Assembly: GCA_938023705.1 (NCBI GenBank)
Contig: CALJDJ010000104.1
Location: 11,383 to 75,382 of the forward strand
Origin: an uncultured Collinsella sp.
GTDB lineage: Bacteria; Actinomycetota; Coriobacteriia; Coriobacteriales; Coriobacteriaceae
Reading direction: 5' to 3'
Length of the DNA: 64,000 nucleotides
Positions 57,566-64,000 of this stretch are shown one piece after another (within the stretch, counting starts at the first letter, position 1; every line of letters starts with the position of its first letter). The position numbers were made by a program, and so were the translations under genes. The notes below the pieces were generated by a model. It was given only the letters and a program-made list of their open reading frames with translations, searched no databases and was not told the DNA's origin.

Positions 57566-57594
57566 GCCGTCTCCCGAACAGTTGGGAAACGGCT
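57566..57594 (-). terminator. rho-independent terminator of rsgA
   Basis: GCCGTTTCCCA and TGGGAGACGGC-like arms, then CTTTTTG on the minus strand, just after the rsgA stop. Confidence 0.85.
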
Positions 57595-57611
57595 GTCATA
57601 GGAAAAATCAA

Positions 57612-58796
57612 TTACAGATGGACATCGGGATCGAGCATTTGAGCACTCACGCGCATGGATAACGCCAGGTTTTGGAACGTTTCCAGACGCAGGCTATCGA
57701 TCTGCCCGGCGTCCTCGGCCTCGCGAACGGCGCAACCCGGCTCATGGGTATGCGTGCAATCGCCAAACCGGCACGCGCGCGATGCCTCGACAATCTCGGG
57801 GAAGGCGCGGGCCAGTCCCCGCTCGTGACCCACGAGCGGTAGGCTGCGCAGGCCCGGGGCATCGGCGATCACGCCGGCGTCGCCCGGCAGCGTCACCATC
57901 ACGCGCGCGACGGTAGTGTGACGGCCCTGGTCGTCGCGTTCGCGCACACCGCCGGTCGCCAACGTATCGTGGCCCAGCAGCGCATTGAGCAGCGTCGACT
58001 TGCCGGCACCAGACTCGCCCAGAATCATGGCGCAGCTCCCGGCAGGCACGCAGGCACGGACCTCGTCCAGGCCGCGGCCCTCGGCAGAGGACGTCACGAT
58101 CACGCGCACGTCCGGACCCACCAGGCGGCGCACGCGGTCCAGATCGCGCTCGAGTTCCTCGGCATCGCAGCGGTCAGCTTTGGTGAGTACCACCACCGGC
58201 TCGGCATCGCAGTCGAGCGCCAATACCAGCGAACGCGCCACACGGTCGAGCAGCACCTCGCCGGCACCGAGCGCCTGCACGATTAGCACGCTATCCACGT
58301 TGGAGCAGAGCACCTGGCGCTCTCCGCGGGCACGGCCGCGCCAACGCTCAAAGCTCGCACGGCGCGGCAGCACGCATTCAATCACGCCCATATCGTGCCC
58401 GGGAGCGCGGCGCACCGCCACACGATCGCCCACGGCAGGCAGCAGGACCTCGTCCCCACCGCGCGACTTGGCAAATCCCACGGCATGCTCGGCGCGGAAG
58501 GTATCGTCGGCAGTCGCCACCAGCGGAAACCCACGATCCAAGCGCACCACGGCGCCAAGCTGCATCTGCTCGGGCTCCTCGGCATGTGCGCAGAAATCAT
58601 CAAAGGCAGTCTGCTGAGCTTCATCGACCGGCAGGTCATCAAACGCCGGAACATCCTGCAGCGCGTCAAGCCCCGGTACACTCGCCAGCAATTCCTCAGC
58701 AGATGCAGGGGCTTCGGTCGCGAGCTTCCGACGACGATCGCGCTTAGCCCGCGCCCCCGTCGTCTTTTTCTTCGCCTTAGCCTTAGCCTTGCCCAC
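57612..58796 (-). CDS. rsgA: ribosome small subunit-dependent GTPase A
   Basis: Circularly permuted GTPase that aids late maturation of the 30S subunit. The 394-residue product has an N-terminal lysine-rich tail (GKAKAKAKKKTTGARAKRDRRRK), an OB-fold domain, G4 VVLTKADRCD, G1 GESGAGKSTLLNALLG, G3 DAPGLR, and the C-terminal zinc site CRFGDCTHTHEPGCAV. Start: GTG 58796 is preceded by GGAGG at five bases, giving the Met-Gly-Lys start; a longer frame includes the terminator region. The order G4-G1-G3 confirms the permuted fold. Confidence 0.93.
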   Translation of the reverse strand: MGKAKAKAKKKTTGARAKRDRRRKLATEAPASAEELLASVPGLDALQDVPAFDDLPVDEAQQTAFDDFCAHAEEPEQMQLGAVVRLDRGFPLVATADDTFRAEHAVGFAKSRGGDEVLLPAVGDRVAVRRAPGHDMGVIECVLPRRASFERWRGRARGERQVLCSNVDSVLIVQALGAGEVLLDRVARSLVLALDCDAEPVVVLTKADRCDAEELERDLDRVRRLVGPDVRVIVTSSAEGRGLDEVRACVPAGSCAMILGESGAGKSTLLNALLGHDTLATGGVRERDDQGRHTTVARVMVTLPGDAGVIADAPGLRSLPLVGHERGLARAFPEIVEASRACRFGDCTHTHEPGCAVREAEDAGQIDSLRLETFQNLALSMRVSAQMLDPDVHL

Positions 58797-58842
58797 AAGC
58801 GCCTCCCAGCACCATAAATCACAACTGAGCAGGTATTTTCCC

Positions 58843-58878
58843 ACAAAAAAGAGTCGGTCGAGCAAATGCTCGACCGAC
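58843..58878 (-). terminator. rho-independent terminator between the P-type ATPase and rsgA
   Basis: A perfect 12-base stem (GTCGGTCGAGCA and its complement) with a two-base loop at 58853-58878, followed on the minus strand by TCTTTTTTG. Confidence 0.9.
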
Positions 58879-58910
58879 CCACACACTTTCCCTCAGCTCA
58901 TGGTCCCGAG

Positions 58911-59023
58911 AGGTTATCCGAAGGCCCGCCCGCCGGGAGGGGTTTCTTCCGAGCGATCCCGCAGCGCGAAGCGCGAGGACCAGCGAAGAAGAAAACACGC
59001 AGGGGCGGGCCCGGACAGGTTAA
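58911..59023. repeat. long hairpin element, family A copy 3
   Basis: Arms starting GGCCCGCCCGCC and ending GGCGGGCCCGGAC pair imperfectly around CCGCAGCGCGAAGCGCG. It shares GGCGGGCCCGGAC and a CGAAG triloop with copy 2. It lies directly after the P-type ATPase stop. Confidence 0.65.
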
Positions 59024-59024
59024 C

Positions 59025-61706
59025 TTACTCCTTCTCGACCGCGCGCATGATCGCCTTGTAGATCTCCATCAGCGGGATGATCAGGAAGGCCAGGCCCAGG
59101 GCAGCGACAACGCCCTTGAGCTCAAGCGTCACGGGGCCAAAGAACATCTCGGCAAGCGTCGGCTGCACGGTCACGATCACCGTCAGCACCAGTGCCAGCG
59201 CGGCGGAAGCCCACAGCCACTTGTTCTGCTTCTTCATGGTGAACAGCGACGCACGACGGCTGCGCATATTGAAGCAGTGGAAAATCTCGACCATGTTGAG
59301 CGTGATGAACGCCATCATCACGCCTTCCTCGTCGGCATTGCCGGCGATCATATCGGCGATGTGGATGTAGCCCATGTCAAAGTACACGCCCACAAAGAAG
59401 CTCGCCAGCACCAGCGCGGTGATGATTAGGCCCTGGACCACGCAGTCCAGACCCATATGTCCGGCAAAGACACCGTCCTTGGCGTTGCGCGGCTTGCGCT
59501 TCATGATGTCGCCCTCGGCATCCTCCATGCCCAGCGCAAGCGCGGGGAAGCAGTCGGTGACCAGGTTCACCCACAGCAGCTGCACCGGCTGGAAGATGGT
59601 AAAGCCGATGAGCGTGGCGATAAACACCGAGAACACCTCGGCAAGGTTGGCCGAAAGCAGGAACTGGATGACCTTGCGGATGTTGTCGTAGATGCGACGA
59701 CCCTCTTCGCAGGCGCCGATGATGGTAGCGAAGTTGTCATCGGCAAGTACCATGTCGGCGACGTTCTTGGTGACGTCGGTACCGGTGATGCCCATACCAA
59801 CGCCAATGTCGGCGCGCTTGATGGACGGGGCGTCGTTGACGCCATCGCCCGTCATGGCCACGATCTGGTCGCGCGACTTCCAAGCCTCGACGATGCGTGT
59901 CTTGTGCTCGGGCTGGACGCGGGCGTACACGCCGTAGTCCTCGATGTGCGCGTCGAGTTCCTCGTCGCTCATGCGATCGAGATCGGCACCGGTGATGGCC
60001 TGGCTGCGATCGGCGACGATGCCCAGCTGCTTGGCGATGGCCACGGCGGTGTCGATGTGGTCGCCCGTGATCATGACGGTGCGGATACCGGCGTCGTGCG
60101 CCTCGTGGATAGCGTCGGCCACCTCGGGACGGACCGGGTCGATCATGCCGGACAGGCCACAGAAGACCAGGTCATGCTCGAGCGCAGCGGGGCTGCAGTC
60201 GTCGGGAACCTCGGTGTAGGTGCGGCTTGCCAGCGCCAGTACGCGCAGGGCCTCGTCGGCCATGGCCTTGTTGGCCGCCACGAGCTCGGCGCGGCGCTCC
60301 TCGGTCAGGGGGACGACCTTATCGCCCTCGTAGATATGGGTGCACAGGCCGATCACCACGTCGGGCGCACCCTTGGTGTACTGCTCGTACTCGCCATCCA
60401 GGGTCTCGACGACCACGGACATCATCTTGCGGCCCGAGTCAAACGGGGCCTCGCCCACGCGCGGATGCTCGGCAGTCAGGCCAGTGAGGCCCGCCTTGCC
60501 GGCGTCGTTGACGAGCGCGCACTCAGTCGGCTCGCCCACGGCCTCGCCCAGCTCCTCGTCCCACTGAGCATCGGAGCACAGCGCCATGCCGGCCAGGAAC
60601 TTCTCCTTGGGCGCAGCGAGCTCGTGCTTGACGACGGTCATCTTGTTCTGGGTAAGGGTACCGGTCTTGTCGGAGCAGATGGTCTGCGTGCAGCCAAGGG
60701 TCTCGACGGCAGAGAGCTTGCGGATAATCGCCTGGCGCTTGGCCATCTTGGTCACGCCGAGCGAAAGGACGATGGTCACGACGGCGACCAGGCCCTCGGG
60801 AATGGCGGCGACGGCAAGCGAGACGGCGACCATAAAGGTGTCGAGCAGGGCAGTCGGGTCGGTGAGGACATTGCCCACGCCGTGGCGGAGGATGTCAACG
60901 CCAAAGATCACGACGCAGATGACGATCACCATAATGGTAAGGATGCGGCTGAGCTCGGCGAGCTTCACCTGCAACGGCGTGAGCTCCTCCTTGGCCTCGG
61001 CCAGGGCGCCGGCGATCTTACCCATCTCGGTGTTCATGCCGGTGCCGACCACGACGGCGCGGCCACGGCCGTATACCACGGTGGAACCCATGTAGCACAT
61101 GTTCTTGCGGTCGCCGAGCGGCACGTCATCGGTGCCCGCGACAAGCTCGATCACGTTGGCGTGCTTCTCTACGGGCACGGACTCGCCGGTGAGCGCGGCC
61201 TCTTCGATCTTCATCGTGGCGCTCTCGAGCACGCGGCAGTCGGCCGGGACGGAGTCGCCCGCCTCGAGCATGATCACGTCGCCGGGCACGAGCTCGGCGC
61301 TCGGCAGGTGCACGAGCTTGCCGTCGCGCAGCACCTTGGACTGCGCCGCACTCATCTCCTGCAGGGCCTCGAGGGCCTCCTCGCTCTTGGCTTCCTGGAC
61401 CACGCCCAGCACCGAGTTGACGATAACGACGAACATGATGATGGCAACATCGGCAAAGTCGGGCTCGCCCTTGACCATGCCCGTGAGCGCACTGATGACG
61501 GCGGCAACGATCAGCATGATGACCATGGGGTCGGCCATCTGCTCAAAGAAACGCTTCCACAGCGGCGTCTTCTCGGCTTCCTCGAGCTTGTTAGGGCCTG
61601 TCTTGGCAAGGCGCGAAGACGCCTCGTCGTTGCTCAGGCCGAGGTTCTCATCGACACCTTGGTCGCTGAGCACCTCCGCCGCGGCGGACAGGTATTCCTT
61701 TTGCAT
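59025..61706 (-). CDS. calcium-type P-type ATPase (P2)
   Basis: An 893-residue ion pump that exports or stores Ca2+ (or Mn2+). The order is: cytoplasmic N-terminus, helices 1-2 with GxxKGEPDF, the actuator motif TGESVPVEKH, helix 4 motif VAAIPEGLVAVVTIVLSLGV, the phosphorylation motif ICSDKTGTLTQN, the nucleotide segment KGAPD, the hinge MTGDGVNDAPSIKRADIGVGMG, and six C-terminal helices (LLWVNLVTDCFPALALGM). The helix 4 (PEGL), helix 5 and helix 6 (NLVTD) residues match SERCA/PMCA-like pumps. AGGAGG precedes ATG 61706. The leader upstream is highly structured and could regulate it. It ends before a hairpin element and a terminator. Confidence 0.92.
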   Translation of the reverse strand: MQKEYLSAAAEVLSDQGVDENLGLSNDEASSRLAKTGPNKLEEAEKTPLWKRFFEQMADPMVIMLIVAAVISALTGMVKGEPDFADVAIIMFVVIVNSVLGVVQEAKSEEALEALQEMSAAQSKVLRDGKLVHLPSAELVPGDVIMLEAGDSVPADCRVLESATMKIEEAALTGESVPVEKHANVIELVAGTDDVPLGDRKNMCYMGSTVVYGRGRAVVVGTGMNTEMGKIAGALAEAKEELTPLQVKLAELSRILTIMVIVICVVIFGVDILRHGVGNVLTDPTALLDTFMVAVSLAVAAIPEGLVAVVTIVLSLGVTKMAKRQAIIRKLSAVETLGCTQTICSDKTGTLTQNKMTVVKHELAAPKEKFLAGMALCSDAQWDEELGEAVGEPTECALVNDAGKAGLTGLTAEHPRVGEAPFDSGRKMMSVVVETLDGEYEQYTKGAPDVVIGLCTHIYEGDKVVPLTEERRAELVAANKAMADEALRVLALASRTYTEVPDDCSPAALEHDLVFCGLSGMIDPVRPEVADAIHEAHDAGIRTVMITGDHIDTAVAIAKQLGIVADRSQAITGADLDRMSDEELDAHIEDYGVYARVQPEHKTRIVEAWKSRDQIVAMTGDGVNDAPSIKRADIGVGMGITGTDVTKNVADMVLADDNFATIIGACEEGRRIYDNIRKVIQFLLSANLAEVFSVFIATLIGFTIFQPVQLLWVNLVTDCFPALALGMEDAEGDIMKRKPRNAKDGVFAGHMGLDCVVQGLIITALVLASFFVGVYFDMGYIHIADMIAGNADEEGVMMAFITLNMVEIFHCFNMRSRRASLFTMKKQNKWLWASAALALVLTVIVTVQPTLAEMFFGPVTLELKGVVAALGLAFLIIPLMEIYKAIMRAVEKE

Positions 61707-61714
61707 ATAGAGTC

Positions 61715-61818
61715 CCCTCCTGGGATTCGGGCCACTCAGCAGATTGATGCCCGATCATAATTCCCAGGAGAAGGGCAAGGGCTCATCAAGGCTGCCGTGC
61801 TGAGCGGCAGTTGATAGT
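61715..61818 (-). promoter_or_regulatory. structured mRNA leader of the P-type ATPase (riboswitch-like)
   Basis: On the minus strand the leader forms hairpin 1 with a perfect six-base stem CTGCCG/CGGCAG (61792-61810) closing a seven-base loop CTCAGCA (61798-61804), extended by ATCAA/TTGAT. Hairpin 2 has TCCTGGGA (61762-61769) pairing with TCCCAGGA (61718-61725), and CGGGC/GCCCG inside. Its loop holds TGCTGAG (61735-61741), exactly complementary to loop 1. The 3' strand of hairpin 2 overlaps the AGGAGG ribosome site. I do not recognise it as a known riboswitch class. Confidence 0.55.
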
Positions 61819-62079
61819 GGAGCTATGGTACCCCAAAGCGACGCGTCTAGCCAAAACAATCGGTTTGGAAATATGGTCCGCACGCAACGGTGCAGACCGT
61901 GTGATGCTCAACATTGGTAAAACGTTTTTTCTTCGGCACATCGCCAAACTGACATATCGCCCAGATAGCAGCGGTTGGAGTGGTTGGTAAAGATTTTCCA
62001 TATACCGTTTTTCCCGCAAAAAATGAACTTCCATTTCGGCATACGGTCGATTTTTTGGGGTATTCGGTCGGCATTTCGT

Positions 62080-62085
62080 TATAAT
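62080..62085 (+). promoter_or_regulatory. -10 element of pyk promoter
   Basis: TATAAT, 63 bases before the pyk start; no consensus -35. The stretch 61819-62148 otherwise shows no gene; a minus-strand open frame at 61786-62088 crosses the ATPase leader and this promoter and is rejected. Confidence 0.5.
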
Positions 62086-62148
62086 CATCTCGGTTTTATT
62101 TCTTATGGTTTATCTATCAGCGCAAGACGATGTCAGATGGAGGTCTGA

Positions 62149-63609
62149 ATGTACAAGCGCACTAAGATTGTATGCACCATGGGTCCCGCCTGCGATAGCG
62201 ACGAGACCATCCGCGAGATGATCAAGGCGGGCATGAACGTCGCCCGTTTTAACTTCTCGCACGGCTCCTACGACGAGCACCACGGTCGCATCGAGCGCGT
62301 CCGCCGTATTTCCAAGGAGCTCGGTCTGCCTGTCGGCATCCTGCTCGACACCAAGGGCCCCGAGGTCCGCACCGGCCTTCTGGTCGACGGCAAGAAGGTT
62401 GCCGTCAAGACCGGCGATAAGATCGTCGTCACCGCTCAGCCCACGTCCGAGGATTTCCACGGCACCGCTGAGCACATCTCCCTCGACTACCTGGCTCTGC
62501 CCTCCGAGGTCGAGAAGGGCTCCCTCATCCTGATCGATGACGGCCTGGTTGCCCTCGAGGTCGAGTCCGTCAGTGGCCAGGACATGACCTGCGTCGTTAA
62601 GAACGACGGCCTGATCGGCGAGCGCAAGGGCGTCAACATGCCCAACGTCAACATCTCGCTGCCCGCCATCACCGAGCGCGATCGTCAGGACATCCTCTTT
62701 GGCCTGACCGAGAACATCGACTACATCGCCGCTTCCTTCATCCGTGACGGCGAGTCCGTCCGCGGCATCCGCGAGCTTTGCCGCGAGAACGGCGGCGAGC
62801 ACGTGACGATCTTCCCGAAGATCGAGTGCGCCTTGGGCGTCGAGAACTTCGACGAGATTCTCGAGGCTTCTGACGGCATCATGGTCGCCCGTGGCGACCT
62901 GGGCATCGAGATCAAGCCCGAGCTCGTTCCGCACATCCAGAAGGAGATCATCGCCAAGTGCAACGCGGCCTACAAGCCCGTTATCACCGCTACGCAGATG
63001 CTCGACTCCATGCAGCAGAACCCGCGCCCGACGCGCGCCGAGGTTGCCGACGTTGCTAACGCCATCTACGACGGCACCGACGCCGTTATGCTGTCCGGCG
63101 AGTCCGCTGCCGGTAAGTACCCGGTCGAGGCCGTTAAGATGCAGGCCAGCATTGCTCTCGAGACCGAGAAGTACCTCCCGGCCCACGCTCCGCTCGAGGT
63201 TCCGGCCGACGCTCACGGCACCCGCGTCGTCAACAACGTTGTGGGTATGTCCGCTGTGAACATGGCCACCACCGTTGGCGCCAAGTGCATCACCGTGCCG
63301 ACGACCACCGGTCGTACCGCTCGCCTGATCTCGCACTTCCGCCCCAACATGCCGATCTGCGCGTTCTCCCGCCACGAGTGGGCCGTCCAGCAGATGATTA
63401 TGTACTGGGGCGTTATCCCGCATCAGGCCGAGATTACCCAGGGCACCGTCAACGGCACGATCGTCAAGGCGATCGAGACCGCTAAGGAGCTCGGCTACGT
63501 CGAGGCTGGCGATTTGACCGTCGCTACCGCCGGCGATCCCCGCATGAGCGTCCAGCTCGAGGACAAGGTCTCCTCGACCAACGTCGCTTACGTCGCTCAG
63601 GTGCGTTAA
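62149..63609 (+). CDS. pyk: pyruvate kinase
   Basis: Transfers phosphate from PEP to ADP, the last ATP-yielding step of glycolysis, and competes with PEP carboxylase for PEP. The 486-residue product begins RTKIVCTMGPACDSDETI, then MNVARFNFSHG, DTKGPEVRTG, the signature IFPKIECALGVENFDEIL with the catalytic Lys, MVARGDLGIEI, TATQMLDSM, DGTDAVMLSGESAAGKYP, and a C-terminal regulatory domain. The length fits the bacterial enzyme without the extra PEP-utiliser domain. GGAGG lies five bases before ATG 62149. The codons are strongly biased, so it is probably highly expressed. Confidence 0.96.
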   Translation: MYKRTKIVCTMGPACDSDETIREMIKAGMNVARFNFSHGSYDEHHGRIERVRRISKELGLPVGILLDTKGPEVRTGLLVDGKKVAVKTGDKIVVTAQPTSEDFHGTAEHISLDYLALPSEVEKGSLILIDDGLVALEVESVSGQDMTCVVKNDGLIGERKGVNMPNVNISLPAITERDRQDILFGLTENIDYIAASFIRDGESVRGIRELCRENGGEHVTIFPKIECALGVENFDEILEASDGIMVARGDLGIEIKPELVPHIQKEIIAKCNAAYKPVITATQMLDSMQQNPRPTRAEVADVANAIYDGTDAVMLSGESAAGKYPVEAVKMQASIALETEKYLPAHAPLEVPADAHGTRVVNNVVGMSAVNMATTVGAKCITVPTTTGRTARLISHFRPNMPICAFSRHEWAVQQMIMYWGVIPHQAEITQGTVNGTIVKAIETAKELGYVEAGDLTVATAGDPRMSVQLEDKVSSTNVAYVAQVR

Positions 63610-63638
63610 GTCGTACTTGCAAGCATGTTTGCATTGCA

Positions 63639-63676
63639 AAGGGCCCGGAAGGCTTCGCCTTCCGGGCCCTTTTTCT
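63639..63676 (+). terminator. rho-independent terminator of pyk
   Basis: GGGCCCGGAAGGC, a TTCG tetraloop, its complement, then TTTTT. A textbook terminator. Confidence 0.95.
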
Positions 63677-64000
63677 GTGTCAATGCCGGCACACGACAAA
63701 ACACGCACCCATTTCTTTACCAAAAGCGCGAAATCCACCTTTCGAGGCCCAAAAATAAAGTCCCAAGCGCTAAAAGTGTTCGCCCGATGGCGAAACCACA
63801 CCTTACCCGACGCTGCTAAATCGTTTTAGCAAGAGCCAGATCGACCGCGTTTTCGGAAGTATGCGGCAAATTCTGAGACCTCCGAGCACACCCCGTTTTT
63901 TCGCAACAAAATGCCTGATAAACTGGCCTCAAAAGCCAGGTCTGCGGTGGCGCGCGCAGACGTGGTGTAAGAGCGTCCCGAGGTCCGTCGCTGCAAGTCC
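63677..64000. other. window end, no gene seen
   Basis: I see no convincing coding region, RNA gene or repeat. A small inverted repeat GCTAAA-TCG-TTTAGC lies near 63816. Short frames on both strands lack ribosome sites. Confidence 0.5.

Noticed and set aside
59457..61760. 767-residue open frame on the plus strand, antisense to the P-type ATPase
   Set aside because: No ribosome site and no family resemblance; long antisense frames are expected opposite GC-rich genes. The ATPase motifs on the other strand are certain.
61786..62088. 100-residue minus-strand frame upstream of the P-type ATPase
   Set aside because: It covers the structured leader and the pyk promoter and has no ribosome site; better explained as regulatory DNA.
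62110..63801. 563-residue minus-strand frame opposite pyk
   Set aside because: Runs through the pyk terminator and the pyk coding region; composition typical of antisense to a highly expressed gene.

Overview
The window looks like chromosome from a Coriobacteriia gut actinobacterium, most like Collinsella. This rests on gene content and style (high-GC codon use, anaerobic lactate/nickel-pincer genes, PEP carboxylase, a Tad/Flp pilus locus, tandem YhgE/Pip proteins, many short palindromic intergenic repeats), not on any database match. There is no rRNA, CRISPR array or prophage. One intact insertion sequence is present. Most genes lie on the minus strand.

Layout. 0.2-5.5 kb: serB, then a nickel-pincer/lactate racemase region in two convergent arms, larB-larC-tetR (plus) and larA-larD-like (minus). 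6-14.4 kb: ppc, hisS, an M20 hydrolase/MFS transporter pair and a DMT transporter. 14.6-19.6 kb: two abutting YhgE/Pip membrane proteins. 19.9-21.5 kb: an IS1111-type (IS110 family) element with subterminal inverted repeats and a long structured noncoding right end. 21.6-26.4 kb: htpG, a GNAT acetyltransferase and a Wzz / BY-kinase / PHP-phosphatase operon. 26.6-33.4 kb: pstB-phoB-phoR without pstSCA, then a VanRS-like two-component system divergent from a D-Ala-D-Ala carboxypeptidase. 33.4-47 kb: four minus-strand tRNAs (Ser-GCU, Arg-ACG, Leu-CAG, Phe-GAA) among housekeeping genes (serS, proC, rlmH, tatD, rsmA, metG, rsmI), an SPFH protein, a large uncharacterised protein and a GH5-like protein that lacks the usual acid/base residue. 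47.1-57.4 kb: a small toxin-antitoxin pair and a tightly overlapping Tad/Flp pilus operon (cpaB, tadZ, tadA, tadB, tadC, flp, several TadE/TadG-like genes, DUF192). 57.6-64 kb: rsgA, a Ca2+-type P-ATPase with a highly structured leader, and pyruvate kinase.

How the genes fit together. The lar genes suggest interconversion and facilitated movement of lactate, but larE is absent here and LarC ends before its usual C-terminal domain. The Tad operon holds the motor, platform, pilin and minor-pilin genes but no prepilin peptidase. VanRS-like plus DacA, and Wzz/BY-kinase/phosphatase, suggest envelope remodelling. Long hairpins recur between genes in at least three sequence families, some clearly acting as terminators.

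The most interesting leads are: the leader of the P-type ATPase (a seven-base hairpin loop exactly complementary to a loop in a second hairpin whose stem reaches the Shine-Dalgarno); the IS1111-type element with a probable guide RNA region; the C-terminally short LarC; the GH5 protein with an altered active site; and the hairpin families.
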